Part shown: positions 27,595 through 38,593 of the stretch, piece after piece
Position numbering within the stretch: the first letter of the stretch is position 1
How the letters are laid out: each line of letters begins with the position of its first letter
Assembly (NCBI GenBank): GCA_018401885.1
Contig: JAGYKB010000009.1
Location: 29,470 to 93,469 of the forward strand
Direction of reading: 5' to 3'
Origin: Gammaproteobacteria bacterium
GTDB taxonomy: Bacteria > Pseudomonadota > Gammaproteobacteria > Pseudomonadales > Pseudohongiellaceae
DNA: 64,000 bases
The notes under the pieces: model-generated
What the model was told of the DNA's origin: nothing
Database searches by the model: none
What the model saw: only the letters and a program-made list of their open reading frames with translations
Position numbers and translations under genes: made by a program

Positions 27595-28470
27595 CTATTC
27601 GATGTTTTGAATCTGCTCGCGCATCTGTTCAATCAGCACTTTAAGATCCACCGCGCTACGAGTGGTCTCCACCACAATCGACTTCGACGACAGCGTGTTG
27701 GCTTCGCGATTAAGTTCCTGCATCAAAAAGTCTAGGCGGCGACCCATCTGATCGTCGCTGCGCAAAACGCGCTCTACCTCGTTTACATGGGCGCCGAGTC
27801 GATCGAGTTCTTCGTCTATGTCGGCCTTTTGAGCGAGCAGCGCGATTTCTTGCTCGAGGCGCGCTGGATCAATCTCAATCTCGATTTCGGCTATCTTCGC
27901 AATGAGGTTCTGGCGCTGTTTAGCGAGAATATCGGGCATCATCAATCGAACATCGGCAACGATTGCGCGTATCGCATCGAGGCGTTGGAGAATAAACTCG
28001 CAAAGCTCGGCACCTTCGCGCTCGCGCGTGGCGATGAGATCGCGTAGTGCCTCTGAGAAAAGTGCAAGCGCGTCTTGTTCGAGCGCCTTCTTATCGATCT
28101 CAGTGGTGCCTATAACACCAGGCCAACGGAGAAGCTCGGCGGTCGAAAGCGGAGCCACGTCTGAGGCAAGCGAGCCGATTATGTCGCCAGCTTCGAGCAG
28201 CTGTTTAACGAGCGCGGTATCAACGTGAATTTTACTAACCGACGCGCCATCGGCCGCCTCGGTTTGAAATCTAAGTTGACACTCTACCTTGCCGCGATTG
28301 AGCTGTTTACGCAGCGCTTCGCGCACCGTGTTCTCGAGCGCACGGAAACTCTCTGGCACGCGCACACTTGCCTCGAGATAGCGATGATTTACCGAGCGTA
28401 TTTCCCACGCGAGCGAGCCGTAGTCCTTGTCGATTTGCTGACGAGTGAAAGCGGTCATGCTCTGGACCAT
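27595..28470 (-). CDS. yicC: YicC family endoribonuclease
   Basis: 291 residues, full length. The start MVQSMTAFTRQQIDKDYGSLAWEIRSVNHRYLE is diagnostic for YicC. The C-terminal DUF1732 block is present: EIDPARLEQEIALLAQKADIDEELDRLGAHVNEVERVL, then GRRLDFLMQELNREANTLSSKS. In E. coli, YicC is an endoribonuclease reported to act on the RyhB small RNA, and it has a toroidal hexamer fold. It is divergent from rph, the conserved gammaproteobacterial arrangement. GGAG precedes ATG 28470. Confidence 0.96.
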   Translation of the reverse strand: MVQSMTAFTRQQIDKDYGSLAWEIRSVNHRYLEASVRVPESFRALENTVREALRKQLNRGKVECQLRFQTEAADGASVSKIHVDTALVKQLLEAGDIIGSLASDVAPLSTAELLRWPGVIGTTEIDKKALEQDALALFSEALRDLIATREREGAELCEFILQRLDAIRAIVADVRLMMPDILAKQRQNLIAKIAEIEIEIDPARLEQEIALLAQKADIDEELDRLGAHVNEVERVLRSDDQMGRRLDFLMQELNREANTLSSKSIVVETTRSAVDLKVLIEQMREQIQNIE

Positions 28471-28662
28471 GGTCGATCTCCGTGTGCGGTAAAACGTCGA
28501 GCATAACCCAACTTTGTTGAGTTGTCCGTCATGTTGCCTTCGGCGAGCCTAGCTCAACGCGTCTCGACTCGCGTTAGCCGCTCTATTGGGCGATAATTTG
28601 CTCTCACTGACCGGTGTCGCCGATGCCGTTCCCTCTGATACACCGCAGTAAATGGATATTCT

Positions 28663-29391
28663 ATGACAGACCTAGCCCGACCAAGCCAACGCCAAGCCGA
28701 CCAATTACGCGAGGTAATACTCACGCGCGACTACACCATGCACGCCGAAGGATCGGTGCTTGTGGAATTCGGCAATACAAAGGTGCTATGCACCGCAAGT
28801 GTCGAGCAAGGTGTGCCGCGTTTTCTTAAAGGCAGCGGCAAAGGGTGGGTGACAGCCGAATATGGCATGTTACCGCGCTCGACAGGCAGCCGCATGGACC
28901 GCGAGGCTGCTCGCGGAAAGCAAGGCGGGCGCACGCAGGAGATTCAGCGCTTGATCGGTCGCGCATTGAGAGCCATCGTCGACATGAAGTTACTCGGCGA
29001 AAATACAATTAAAATAGACTGCGACGTCATTCAGGCGGATGGCGGCACGCGTACCGCCTCTATAACCGGCGGCTGTGTGGCGTTAATCGACGCGGTGAAC
29101 TATTTGCTGCGCAACAAAAAAATTAAAGACGACCCCATCAAACATAAGGTCGCCGCGGTATCAGTCGGCATCTATAAAGGTCACGGTGTGCTCGATCTGG
29201 ACTATGCCGAGGACTCCACAGCCGAAACCGACATGAACATTGTGATGATCGAAAACGGCGGTTTTATCGAATTGCAGGGCACTGGCGAGGACGGAGACTT
29301 TACGCACGCGCAGTTGCTCGAGATGATCGGACTTGCTGAAAAAGGCATTCGCGAACTATTCGATTTGCAAACTGCAGCGCTGCGCGGCTAA
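28663..29391 (+). CDS. rph: Ribonuclease PH
   Basis: 242 residues, normal length. The PH-domain sequence is intact: [86 protein letters not shown], and [23 protein letters not shown]. The GRT/QRLIGR basic cluster and the DCDV..ADGG catalytic segment are preserved. It trims tRNA 3' ends by phosphorolysis. It is followed 35 bp later by pyrE in the usual rph-pyrE operon. Confidence 0.97.
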   Translation: MTDLARPSQRQADQLREVILTRDYTMHAEGSVLVEFGNTKVLCTASVEQGVPRFLKGSGKGWVTAEYGMLPRSTGSRMDREAARGKQGGRTQEIQRLIGRALRAIVDMKLLGENTIKIDCDVIQADGGTRTASITGGCVALIDAVNYLLRNKKIKDDPIKHKVAAVSVGIYKGHGVLDLDYAEDSTAETDMNIVMIENGGFIELQGTGEDGDFTHAQLLEMIGLAEKGIRELFDLQTAALRG

Positions 29392-29426
29392 CGGCCACGA
29401 CAAAAGATAAAAAATAGGGGCAAAAG

Positions 29427-30080
29427 ATGAAAGACTTTCAAAGCCAATTTCTGCATTTTGTGATCGATCATGAGATTCTGCGTTTTGGCGAATTCACGTT
29501 GAAGTCTGGCCGTAAAAGCCCCTATTTTTTTAACGCTGGGCTATTTAACACTGGCGATAAATTGGCCTTTCTTGCGCGCTGCTATGCAGAGGCGATTCTC
29601 GACTCCGAGGTCGACTACGATGTGCTTTTTGGCCCCGCGTATAAAGGCATTCCTTTGGCGGCGACGACGGTTGTCGCGCTTTCTTTGGGACATGGAGTTG
29701 ATAAGCCCTATTGTTTTAATCGCAAAGAGGTCAAAGACCACGGTGAGGGAGGCAGTATTGTTGGCGCGCCATTGGCCGGTCGCGCTCTGGTGATCGACGA
29801 CGTTATCACTGCAGGGACTGCTATACGCGAAGCGGCGCAGATAATTACTGACAACGGCGCGACGATGGCCGGCATCGCTGTTGCAATGGACAGGCAGGAA
29901 CGAGGCACCGGTGAGCTATCGGCGATACAAGAGGTCGAGCGCGACTACGGTGTGCCTGTGATCAGCATCATTCAGCTCGATCACATTATTGACTATCTCG
30001 AAGCGAGCAATAATGCCGAGCTGCAAAAGTTTTTACCGGCCGTTTCTCGGTACCGCCAAGAGTACGGCGTTAAGGCCTAA
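29427..30080 (+). CDS. pyrE: Orotate phosphoribosyltransferase
   Basis: 217 residues with the OPRTase pattern [46 protein letters not shown] (catalytic flexible loop) and the PRPP-binding signature [14 protein letters not shown]. It makes orotidine 5'-monophosphate in pyrimidine synthesis. It is cotranscribed with rph. No attenuator hairpin with a T-run is obvious in the 35-bp gap, so the enterobacterial pyrE attenuation mechanism is not evident here. Confidence 0.97.
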   Translation: MKDFQSQFLHFVIDHEILRFGEFTLKSGRKSPYFFNAGLFNTGDKLAFLARCYAEAILDSEVDYDVLFGPAYKGIPLAATTVVALSLGHGVDKPYCFNRKEVKDHGEGGSIVGAPLAGRALVIDDVITAGTAIREAAQIITDNGATMAGIAVAMDRQERGTGELSAIQEVERDYGVPVISIIQLDHIIDYLEASNNAELQKFLPAVSRYRQEYGVKA

Positions 30081-30092
30081 TCGACGCATGCG

Positions 30093-30725
30093 TTACGCAG
30101 GTGCGTTGCTGCCAAAGCCGTCGTCTATGCCGAAGGGCATCATAAGATTCGCGCTTAGATACGGCCACTGAATGTCCCAATGCTCGAGAGGCGACTGGGT
30201 AAAACCGCTGCGCACAAACTGTGCGAGACGTCCCTCGACTGCGGCCAACAGCAGACTGGTGAGCGCGGCGGCTGAAATGCTCGGCTTCAAATTTTCCCGA
30301 ATCTGCGCCTCGCGCAGTATCTGTTTTATCTGTGCTTCAAGACGCGCGTAGAACTGACTAATGCGTTCGCGGAGGCGATCGTTCTCGCCGTTTAATGCGT
30401 CGCCCGTGAGTAGCCGCGTCATGCCAGGGTTACGATCGCAGAAGGTGAGAAGTAGCGAGAGAATATTGTAAATACGAGTCTCTGCTGTGCCCTCGTCCGC
30501 GGCGAATCGCGCAATGCGCGCAAACAGCGTTTCTTCGATAAACTGAATAAGTCCCTCAAACATCCGCGCCTTGCTCGGGAAATGGCGATACAGCGCGGCC
30601 TCCGAAACGCCTACTTCGCGAGCGAGTGCCGCGGTGGTGATACGCGCGCCGGGTTGTGTTTCGAGCATTTGCGCAAGCGACTGCAGAATGTGGTCTTTGC
30701 GTGAAATCTTAGTCGTTGTTTCCAT
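30093..30725 (-). CDS. slmA: Nucleoid occlusion factor SlmA (TetR family)
   Basis: 210 residues. A TetR-type N-terminal helix-turn-helix follows a short basic start: ISRKDHILQSLAQMLETQPGARITTAALAREVGVSEAALYRHFPSKARMFEGLIQFIEETLF. The C-terminal domain has the SlmA-specific FCDRNPGMTRLLTGDALNGENDRLRERI block. SlmA binds DNA sites and blocks FtsZ ring assembly over the nucleoid. It converges with pyrE, with 12 bp between stops, and lies directly downstream of argB on the same strand, a conserved context. Confidence 0.95.
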   Translation of the reverse strand: METTTKISRKDHILQSLAQMLETQPGARITTAALAREVGVSEAALYRHFPSKARMFEGLIQFIEETLFARIARFAADEGTAETRIYNILSLLLTFCDRNPGMTRLLTGDALNGENDRLRERISQFYARLEAQIKQILREAQIRENLKPSISAAALTSLLLAAVEGRLAQFVRSGFTQSPLEHWDIQWPYLSANLMMPFGIDDGFGSNAPA

Positions 30726-30793
30726 GGCTTCGCATCTTCTCTTTTTCAGTAAAATTGTAAGGGCCGCGCCTCTTCAGCGCGGGTGCTACAGGA

Positions 30794-32929
<2,136 letters not shown>

Positions 32930-33014
32930 GATGATTCCAACGAGGCGACTGTGCCTTCTGGTCGATTGCGATCAAGTCCGCCTGCTTGCGGCGAGCTGCA
33001 GCTAGCGACGGGAT

Positions 33015-33042
33015 TGATTAAAGTTGCCTGATTAAAGTTGCC
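33015..33042. repeat. 14-bp direct repeat upstream of coaBC
   Basis: Two exact adjacent copies of TGATTAAAGTTGCC (33015-33028 and 33029-33042), 86 bp upstream of the coaBC ATG. The 434-bp gap 32930-33363 between coaBC and radC contains this duplication and the larger array at 33207-33338. Otherwise I see only AT-rich sequence that probably includes divergent promoters. Confidence 0.85.
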
Positions 33043-33206
33043 TAAGTATAGCAGGCGAAAGCGTCGAAGAGAGTACTTACTAACAAACACGTAGCCGCTA
33101 ATAGAAACCGGCAAAAAGTCGCTTATCTGCGCTGCGCCGCCTATATTTATAATTAAACCTGAGCCTGACCCCGAATCTTAAAAATAGACTAACGAATTCG
33201 CTGATC

Positions 33207-33338
33207 ACACCCAACTAACACCTAACTAGCACCCAACTAACACCTAACTAGCACCCAACTAACACCTAACTAACACCCAACTAACACCTAACTAGCACTC
33301 AATTAACACCCAACTAACGCTCAACTAACACCCCCTAA
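33207..33338. repeat. 11-bp tandem array (eleven copies plus a partial) upstream of radC
   Basis: The unit is (A/G)CACC(C/T)AACTA. Full units start every 11 bp from 33207 to 33317, and a decayed twelfth reaches about 33338. For the first eight units, CCC and CCT versions alternate strictly, so the array also has a 22-bp higher-order period. It ends 26 bp before the radC ATG. The 11-bp period is close to a DNA helical turn. Confidence 0.95.
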
Positions 33339-33363
33339 CCCACCTCTAGTTCCAAGAGATGAC

Positions 33364-34038
33364 ATGGCTCTTTCTACATGGCCCGAAAGCGAAAGGCCCC
33401 GCGAGCGATTTATCGCCGAGGGCCCGCAAAACTTATCCGACGCCGAACTCATCGCGCTGGTCTTGCACACCGGTGTGCGCGGCCATTCGACCGTCGATCT
33501 CGCTCGGTCGCTGCTTGCCGAATACGGTGGGCTGGCGAATTTGCTTGGCGCCGACAGCGAACGCCTGCTGCGCTCGCCGGGTATTGGGGCAGCCAAGGCG
33601 GCACGGCTCGGAATCATCCGCGAACTGTCTCACCGTCATCTCGCCGAGCCTCTGGCTGCGCGCGATGTGCTCGAAAATTCGACCGAAACCCGAAACTATT
33701 TTCGCGCCCGCTACCGCGACTGCCCGCGTGAGATATTCAGCTGTTTGTTTCTCACCAATCAGCATCATATTGTCAAACTTGAGGATATGTTCACCGGTAC
33801 GATAGATACGGCAGCGGTATATCCCCGCGAGGTGGTCAAGCGAGCGCTCTATCATAATGCCGCGGCTGTAATACTCGCCCACAATCATCCCTCGGGTATC
33901 GCCGAGCCGAGTCGTTGCGATATCGACATCACCCTGCGGCTAAGAGACGCGCTTGGCACGGTCGATGTGCGGGTCCTCGATCACTTAATTATCGGACACT
34001 CGCAGGTCGTGTCGCTGGCCGAGCGGGGGCTAATCTAA
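33364..34038 (+). CDS. radC: JAB-domain DNA repair-associated protein RadC
   Basis: 224 residues, full length. It has the N-terminal WPESERPRERFIAEGPQNLSDAELIALVL and helix-hairpin-helix region LRSPGIGAAKAARL. The C-terminal JAMM/MPN+ domain has HNHPSGIAEPSRCDIDIT and VRVLDHLIIG. The metal-binding H-x-H...D motif is intact. The role in repair is doubtful in E. coli; related proteins are hydrolase-like. It diverges from coaBC as in many Gammaproteobacteria. Confidence 0.96.
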   Translation: MALSTWPESERPRERFIAEGPQNLSDAELIALVLHTGVRGHSTVDLARSLLAEYGGLANLLGADSERLLRSPGIGAAKAARLGIIRELSHRHLAEPLAARDVLENSTETRNYFRARYRDCPREIFSCLFLTNQHHIVKLEDMFTGTIDTAAVYPREVVKRALYHNAAAVILAHNHPSGIAEPSRCDIDITLRLRDALGTVDVRVLDHLIIGHSQVVSLAERGLI

Positions 34039-34153
34039 TGCGCGGGCTCGCGTCTGAAAACGACGCGACTTCTGTGCGCGTGGCTAACAGAAAAACTAGG
34101 TATAGTGGTCTAGCGAGACACGAGCACCTAGGCGGCTCGAGAGCGGCGAATAA

Positions 34154-34173
34154 TTGACGCTTTAGTGCGTCAA
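34154..34173. other. Stem-loop downstream of radC
   Basis: TTGACGC (34154-34160) and GCGTCAA (34167-34173) form a perfect 7-bp stem with a 6-base loop. It is followed by AACC on the plus strand, so it is not a classic terminator. It could end radC transcription weakly or insulate the ribosomal protein operon. Confidence 0.4.
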
Positions 34174-34186
34174 AACCACGCTTTCG

Positions 34187-34216
34187 TTTGCTATCTACTG
34201 GTGCTTTTGGTATAAA
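34187..34216 (+). promoter_or_regulatory. Candidate sigma-70 promoter for rpmB-rpmG
   Basis: TTTGCT (34187-34192) and TATAAA (34211-34216) with an 18-bp spacer lie 158 bp upstream of the rpmB start. Placement just after the radC hairpin and before a ribosomal protein operon is sensible. The long leader between it and rpmB is unexplained. Confidence 0.35.
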
Positions 34217-34374
34217 ACGCAGCTCTTTTTTGCCGACATCCCCGTCGCGCTGACTCGGTCGGCACCTCGCGGTGACTTTACGGCAGGAAACACAAGTTCA
34301 TTACAATTCACTAAGACTACTGTGAGGCGCAGCCCAGCTGGGTTAGGGTTAAACAGGTTATACGAGGCAGCAAC

Positions 34375-34611
34375 ATGTCTAGGGTTTGCATGGTAACTGG
34401 CAAGAAGCCAATTACAGGGAACAACGTATCCCACGCTAACAACAGGACCAGACGTCGGTTCTCGCCCAATCTTCAATCTCACCGTTTTTGGGTTGAGTCT
34501 GAGAAGCGCTTCATCAAGCTGCGTATCTCAACGAAGGGAATGCGCATTATCGACAAGGTGGGTATCGATTCGGTACTGGCTGATATCCGCAAGAATGGCG
34601 CGAAGGTTTAA
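34375..34611 (+). CDS. rpmB: 50S ribosomal protein L28
   Basis: 78 residues, the standard length. The start [43 protein letters not shown] and the [18 protein letters not shown] block are unmistakable L28. Only a single Cys is visible near the N-terminus, so it is the zinc-free type. It forms the conserved rpmB-rpmG operon with the gene 63 bp downstream. Confidence 0.98.
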   Translation: MSRVCMVTGKKPITGNNVSHANNRTRRRFSPNLQSHRFWVESEKRFIKLRISTKGMRIIDKVGIDSVLADIRKNGAKV

Positions 34612-34674
34612 GCAACCTTCGAGCTAGCGCTTCAACTAGAGCTCGTCAGCGAGCTGATACGCAAGGCTAAAGCT

Positions 34675-34830
34675 ATGAGAGACAAGATCCGTTTAGTGTC
34701 CAGCGCCAAGACTGGTCACTTTTACACGACAGATAAGAACAAGCGCACAATGCCCGATAAGATGGAAATCAAGAAATTTGATCCCGTCGTTCGTAAGCAC
34801 GTTATCTACAAAGAAGCCAAGATCAAGTAA
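34675..34830 (+). CDS. rpmG: 50S ribosomal protein L33
   Basis: A 51-residue frame starting [20 protein letters not shown] and ending YKEAKIK, with [15 protein letters not shown]. It is full-length L33 of the cysteine-free (C-minus) type. AAGG lies eight bases before ATG 34675. Second gene of the rpmBG operon. Confidence 0.98.
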   Translation: MRDKIRLVSSAKTGHFYTTDKNKRTMPDKMEIKKFDPVVRKHVIYKEAKIK

Positions 34831-34953
34831 GCACGCTTACTCGCCTTCGCCGATGCGCCGTTACTAGGATGGTGTAGTGGCAAGAACTTCTTTTAGACTC
34901 TTGAGTCTTGACCAGAGCGCGTAAGCCCTGATCAGAGAACCAAGAGCCGCGCG

Positions 34954-35014
34954 AAAATGCCGGCATTCGGCTACCCCAAGCAAACACTTAGGGTTAACGA
35001 AGGCCGGCTTTTTT
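34954..35014 (+). terminator. Probable terminator of the rpmBG operon
   Basis: GCCGGC at 34959-34964 can pair with GCCGGC at 35003-35008. AAAA before the first arm can pair with part of the T6 run (35009-35014) after the second, across one mismatch. The loop is long (38 bases) but contains its own small ACCC/GGGT pairing. It lies 120 bp after rpmG and before the convergent cmoB stop. Confidence 0.5.
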
Positions 35015-35056
35015 GCGCCTGCGGTTTGGCCGTCGCCATTGCACTTAGAAAGGCAA

Positions 35057-36076
35057 TTAACGTTTCGTCGCCACAATCACCACGCGCCGCGGCGCAGGAT
35101 GGCCCTCGATGCTGCGGCTGTTGTCGTTTGGGTCCAGCGAATCTGCGAGCGACTCATAGGGCATCCATGCAGTCGCGCGCTGCTCGTCGGTGGTGGTCAC
35201 CGACTCATCTACCACACGCACTCCATCGAATCCCGCTTTGCTGATCCACGCCGTCAGCGTCGCAATCGTCGGCACAAACCAAATGCCGCGCATCCGCGCG
35301 TAGCTGCCCTGCGGGATGAGGCTATAACCCTCCTCACCCTCCACAAATAGCGTCTCAAGCACCAGCTCGCCGCCGCTTCGCAGGCAGTCACGCAGCTGCA
35401 GCAGATGGTCGATCGGTGAGCGTCGATGGTAGAGCACGCCCATCGAAAATACGGTATCGAAGGCGCCGCAGCGTTCGGGAAAATCGTCGAGGGTGATCGG
35501 TAAAACGTCGACCGCCACCTCGGAAAGATAGTGCTGAAGGAGTAAAAACTGCGCAACATACGGCACATGCGGGTCGATGCCCAGCACCTGTTTCGCCCCC
35601 GCGCCCGCCATGCGATACGCGTAATAGCCGTTGCCGCTGCCAACATCCAGCACGCGGCGGCCGGCGAGTGGACTAACCGCGTTCTCGAGCCGCGCCCACT
35701 TTAAATCGCAGCGCCACTCGGTATCGATGCCTACGCCAAACAGCTCAAAAGGCCCCTTACGCCAGGGGATAAACGCCTCAAGCTGTGCCCTAAACTCGAG
35801 TGCCGGCAGCACGTCGTGCAGATCGGCCGCATCGCCAATCACAAGCCGCGCCGAAGTTAATTCGATACTCGAAGGCCGTGCGGCGGGCAGGGCGTCGAGT
35901 GCCTTTGTCCAGCGGCCTATATCGCCGTGATTGAGCGCGCTCGGTGTTACGGAGGCGAGCGATTGGGCGAGCACACTAAGCTCCTTGGTGTCCGCGCGCG
36001 CGCTAAAGCGGTTGAGCTGCGCCGAATAAAAGCGCGCAAACACTTCCGGCTCGAGGGAAGTACTAGGGTGAGTCAT
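35057..36076 (-). CDS. cmoB: tRNA U34 carboxymethyltransferase (CmoB)
   Basis: 339 residues from ATG 36076, with AAGG ten bases upstream. The longer frame to 36139 overlaps cmoA and is rejected. Motifs are WRKGPFELFGVGIDTEWRCDLKWARL, the SAM-type site VLDVGSGNGYYAYRMAGAGAKQVLGIDPH, GAFDTVFSMGVLYHRRSPIDHL and ELVLETLFVEG. It transfers a carboxymethyl group from carboxy-SAM to 5-hydroxyuridine-34 in tRNA to make cmo5U. It lies 10 bp downstream of cmoA, which supplies the cofactor. Confidence 0.97.
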   Translation of the reverse strand: MTHPSTSLEPEVFARFYSAQLNRFSARADTKELSVLAQSLASVTPSALNHGDIGRWTKALDALPAARPSSIELTSARLVIGDAADLHDVLPALEFRAQLEAFIPWRKGPFELFGVGIDTEWRCDLKWARLENAVSPLAGRRVLDVGSGNGYYAYRMAGAGAKQVLGIDPHVPYVAQFLLLQHYLSEVAVDVLPITLDDFPERCGAFDTVFSMGVLYHRRSPIDHLLQLRDCLRSGGELVLETLFVEGEEGYSLIPQGSYARMRGIWFVPTIATLTAWISKAGFDGVRVVDESVTTTDEQRATAWMPYESLADSLDPNDNSRSIEGHPAPRRVVIVATKR

Positions 36077-36086
36077 TACAGACGCC

Positions 36087-36833
36087 TTACTTAAACGCCA
36101 CCATCGACGCGAAATTAAAACACTGGAACCAACAGTCAACCGAATGGAAACCAGCGCCGTTCAGTCGCTCGCGATGAGTCGCCAGCGTCTCGGGAATCAG
36201 CACGTTTTCGAGCGCTGCGCGCTTTTGGCTAATTTCTAGCTTGCTGTAACCTTGAGTCTCTTTAAAGCGATGATACAAGTCGATAAACAGTTCGTTGAGT
36301 GCGGGGTCGGGGAACTGGATCTTCTCGGAGATCACCAGCAGACCACCCGGACGCATGCCGTCGTAGATCTTTTGCATCAACGCCTCCCGCGCCGCAGGAT
36401 CAATAAACTGCAGGGTAAAGTTGAGAATAACCATCGAGGCATCTTCAATCTTACTGTCGCGCAAATCTTCGTGTCGGCACTCAATAGGGTAGGGCTCATC
36501 AAGCGCGTCAAGTTTTGCAGAAAGTCTTGAGGTCATCGCTGCCGAATTGTCTATCGCGATAATGCGGTAGTCGTTGTGAGGTAGCTGCTGCGCGACTGCA
36601 AAACTAGCACCACCGAGACTCGCGCCAAGATCGTAAATGGTACTCCCCGCGCCGCAGTAACGCTCTGCTAGCACGCCGATCATTGAAATGATGGTGCTGT
36701 AGCCCGGCACCGAGCGGTTAATCATGTCTTCGAAAACGCTCGCCACTTGATCGTCGAAAGCGAACGCCGTGGGTAGGCGCTCGGTCGCAAACACACGGTC
36801 GGTTTGTGCGTTGCTGCTGTTTTTCTCGGTCAT
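36087..36833 (-). CDS. cmoA: Carboxy-S-adenosyl-L-methionine synthase (CmoA)
   Basis: 248 residues from ATG 36833, with AGGTG six bases upstream. DRVFATERLPTAFAFDDQVASVFEDMINRSVPGYSTI is the CmoA signature. The SAM site is STIYDLGASLGGASFAVAQ, followed by MVILNFTLQFIDPAAREALM and GGLLVISEKI. It converts SAM and prephenate into carboxy-SAM, which CmoB uses in wobble-uridine modification. It is the first gene of the cmoAB operon. Confidence 0.97.
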   Translation of the reverse strand: MTEKNSSNAQTDRVFATERLPTAFAFDDQVASVFEDMINRSVPGYSTIISMIGVLAERYCGAGSTIYDLGASLGGASFAVAQQLPHNDYRIIAIDNSAAMTSRLSAKLDALDEPYPIECRHEDLRDSKIEDASMVILNFTLQFIDPAAREALMQKIYDGMRPGGLLVISEKIQFPDPALNELFIDLYHRFKETQGYSKLEISQKRAALENVLIPETLATHRERLNGAGFHSVDCWFQCFNFASMVAFK

Positions 36834-37050
36834 AATTTTCACCTAGTTTTGTCGCACTTCAAGCGCGGGCGAGCGTGATTATATTCGAGGCGCCCGGCTC
36901 TATACAGACGACTATCAGAGCCGCTATTATCCACTTCATTCGACGCGAGCTGAGTGACCTTTACACTCAGTCTGTGTTGAGAGAGCCACACTTTTTGGCA
37001 GCCGAACATTAACACCGCGCGTCTTCTCTGAGGTCTTACCCGCTAAAACG

Positions 37051-37728
37051 ATGAGTCAGTTTCAGTGTGAAATCGTACGCCAAAAGCGCAAGACACTCGG
37101 CCTCTATGTCAAACACCGCTGGGTTGAGGTGCGGGTGCCACTGCGCGCATCCAAGCGCGATGTCGAAACGTTCATCGCCACTCACCGCGACTGGATCGAG
37201 GAGCGCCTCATTGCCGAAGCCCAGCGGCACAAAAACAGGTTGCGCATAGAACACGGCGGCAAAATTTTGTACAAAGCGCGCGAGCTCACCATCGAGTTTC
37301 GCGACAATCGCAAAGAGCGCGTGATAATCGAAGACAAAACCTTCGTGATACAAGGCCACAAACTCACGCCAGCAAAAGCCAAGGCAATCGTCGAGAATTA
37401 TCTACAAACCAAGGCCAAGGAATACATCGTGCCCCGCGCTACCGGACTTGCGCAGCACCTCGGTGTGGATAAGAACATCACCGACATCCGGTTCCGTAAG
37501 ACCAAAACCAAATGGGGCCACTGCACCTCAAAGGGCGTGCTGCAATACAACTGGCTGATTATGCTCGCGCCCAACAGCGTGATCGACTACATGATTTCGC
37601 ACGAGGTTTGCCACTTAAAACACATGGACCATTCCAAGCGCTTCTGGTCGTTGGTCGACTCCGTGTGCCCGAACAGTGATCGCTTTGTCGACTGGCTGCG
37701 CGAGCACGAACACCGGCTGTATTTTTAG
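37051..37728 (+). CDS. YgjP-like zinc metallopeptidase (SprT/WSS1-related, COG1451)
   Basis: 225 residues. The C-terminal zinc motif is complete: ISHEVCHLKHMDHSKRFW, an HExxHxxxxxH type with a following conserved FW. It is preceded by the family block IRFRKTKTKWGHCTSKGVLQYNWLIMLAP. The N-terminal half is the basic beta-rich region of DUF45 proteins (RQKRKTLGLYVKHRWVEVRVPLRASKRDVE). Related domains occur in the WSS1/Spartan protease clan. The bacterial role is uncertain. It converges tail to tail with trmB, stop against stop. Confidence 0.92.
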   Translation: MSQFQCEIVRQKRKTLGLYVKHRWVEVRVPLRASKRDVETFIATHRDWIEERLIAEAQRHKNRLRIEHGGKILYKARELTIEFRDNRKERVIIEDKTFVIQGHKLTPAKAKAIVENYLQTKAKEYIVPRATGLAQHLGVDKNITDIRFRKTKTKWGHCTSKGVLQYNWLIMLAPNSVIDYMISHEVCHLKHMDHSKRFWSLVDSVCPNSDRFVDWLREHEHRLYF

Positions 37729-38487
37729 CTAGCGCCTGCAATAGAGCAGATCCCAAACCCCGTGCCCTAGCCGAATTCCCCGGCGCTCAAATTTTGTGCC
37801 CGGCCTGTCTGGCGTGAGCCAGAACTGCCCTGCGCCGTTGGCGTTAACGAGACCCTGCACCGCTTCCATTGCCTCTACCATATGCTCGGCATACGGCTCC
37901 CAATCGGTGGCTAAATGAATGCGCCCCGAGTCAGTTAAAAGCGGCAGCAGGCCGTCAATAAACGCAGTCTGCACAAGACGGCGTTTATTATGCCGCTTCT
38001 TGTGCCACGGGTCGGGAAAGAAAATAAGCAGCGTATCAATGCAGCCCTCGCCGATGCAGTGCGCCAAAATGTCTTTCGCGTCGTGGCAAAAAACTTTCAC
38101 GTTGCTTACCCCATTCTCGGCGAGCCCGTGCAGCAGTTTTCCAACCCCCGGCTTGTGCACCTCGATGCCCAAAAAATTGCGCTGCGGATTTGCCATCGCC
38201 ATCTCGAGCAGTGAGTCGCCCATGCCGAAGCCGATCTCAACCGTCAGTGGATTATCGTTGCCGAATAGCTCGTGGGTTGAAAACAAACGGGGCTCATACT
38301 CCACCACGTAATTGCCCCACTGTTCGTTGATCGCCACTTTTTGAGCATCAGTGTAGCGCCCTGCCCGAATCACATAGCTGCGTATCGGACGTCGGCTATT
38401 GTCTAAGGCAGACTCTCGCTTGGGCGGCTCGGATGATGTGTTCATCGCCTCGGTAATACTGCCGATCTTGTTTTCGTCAGTGCTCAT
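37729..38487 (-). CDS. trmB: tRNA (guanine-N7)-methyltransferase (TrmB)
   Basis: 252 residues. SAM site LTVEIGFGMGDSLLEMAMANPQRNFLGIEVHKPGVG, then the TrmB hallmark IDTLLIFFPDPWHKKRHNKRRLVQTAF, then HLATDWEPYAEHMVEAME and the C-terminal RPGTKFERRGIRLGHGVWDL. It makes m7G46 in tRNA variable loops. The N-terminal 40 residues are charged and extend beyond the core, as in other gammaproteobacterial TrmB. A 16-bp tandem repeat lies immediately upstream. Confidence 0.97.
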   Translation of the reverse strand: MSTDENKIGSITEAMNTSSEPPKRESALDNSRRPIRSYVIRAGRYTDAQKVAINEQWGNYVVEYEPRLFSTHELFGNDNPLTVEIGFGMGDSLLEMAMANPQRNFLGIEVHKPGVGKLLHGLAENGVSNVKVFCHDAKDILAHCIGEGCIDTLLIFFPDPWHKKRHNKRRLVQTAFIDGLLPLLTDSGRIHLATDWEPYAEHMVEAMEAVQGLVNANGAGQFWLTPDRPGTKFERRGIRLGHGVWDLLYCRR

Positions 38488-38500
38488 AATTTCTAATCAA

Positions 38501-38548
38501 CGCTTCTGTTCAATTTCGCTTTGGTTCAATGACGCTTTTGTTCAATGT
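38501..38548. repeat. 16-bp tandem repeat (three copies) upstream of trmB
   Basis: Three adjacent 16-bp units with consensus CGCTTTTGTTCAATGN: 38501-38516, 38517-38532 and 38533-38548. The first has two variant bases and the second one. The array begins 14 bp from the trmB ATG, so it forms most of the trmB leader. Confidence 0.88.
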
Positions 38549-38593
38549 AGCCACTTGAATTGCATGAAGGCTCTGCTTTGGGTGGGGGTTAGG

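Noticed and set aside
33207..33338. CRISPR array
   Set aside because: Units are 11 bp and directly abutting with no spacers; no cas genes are present.
34864..34960. tRNA-like stretch after rpmG (GGATGGTGTAGTGGC followed by a hairpin)
   Set aside because: The first bases resemble a tRNA 5' end and D-loop, but no consistent acceptor, anticodon or T arm could be folded; the AGACTCTTGAGTCT hairpin is a plain palindrome.
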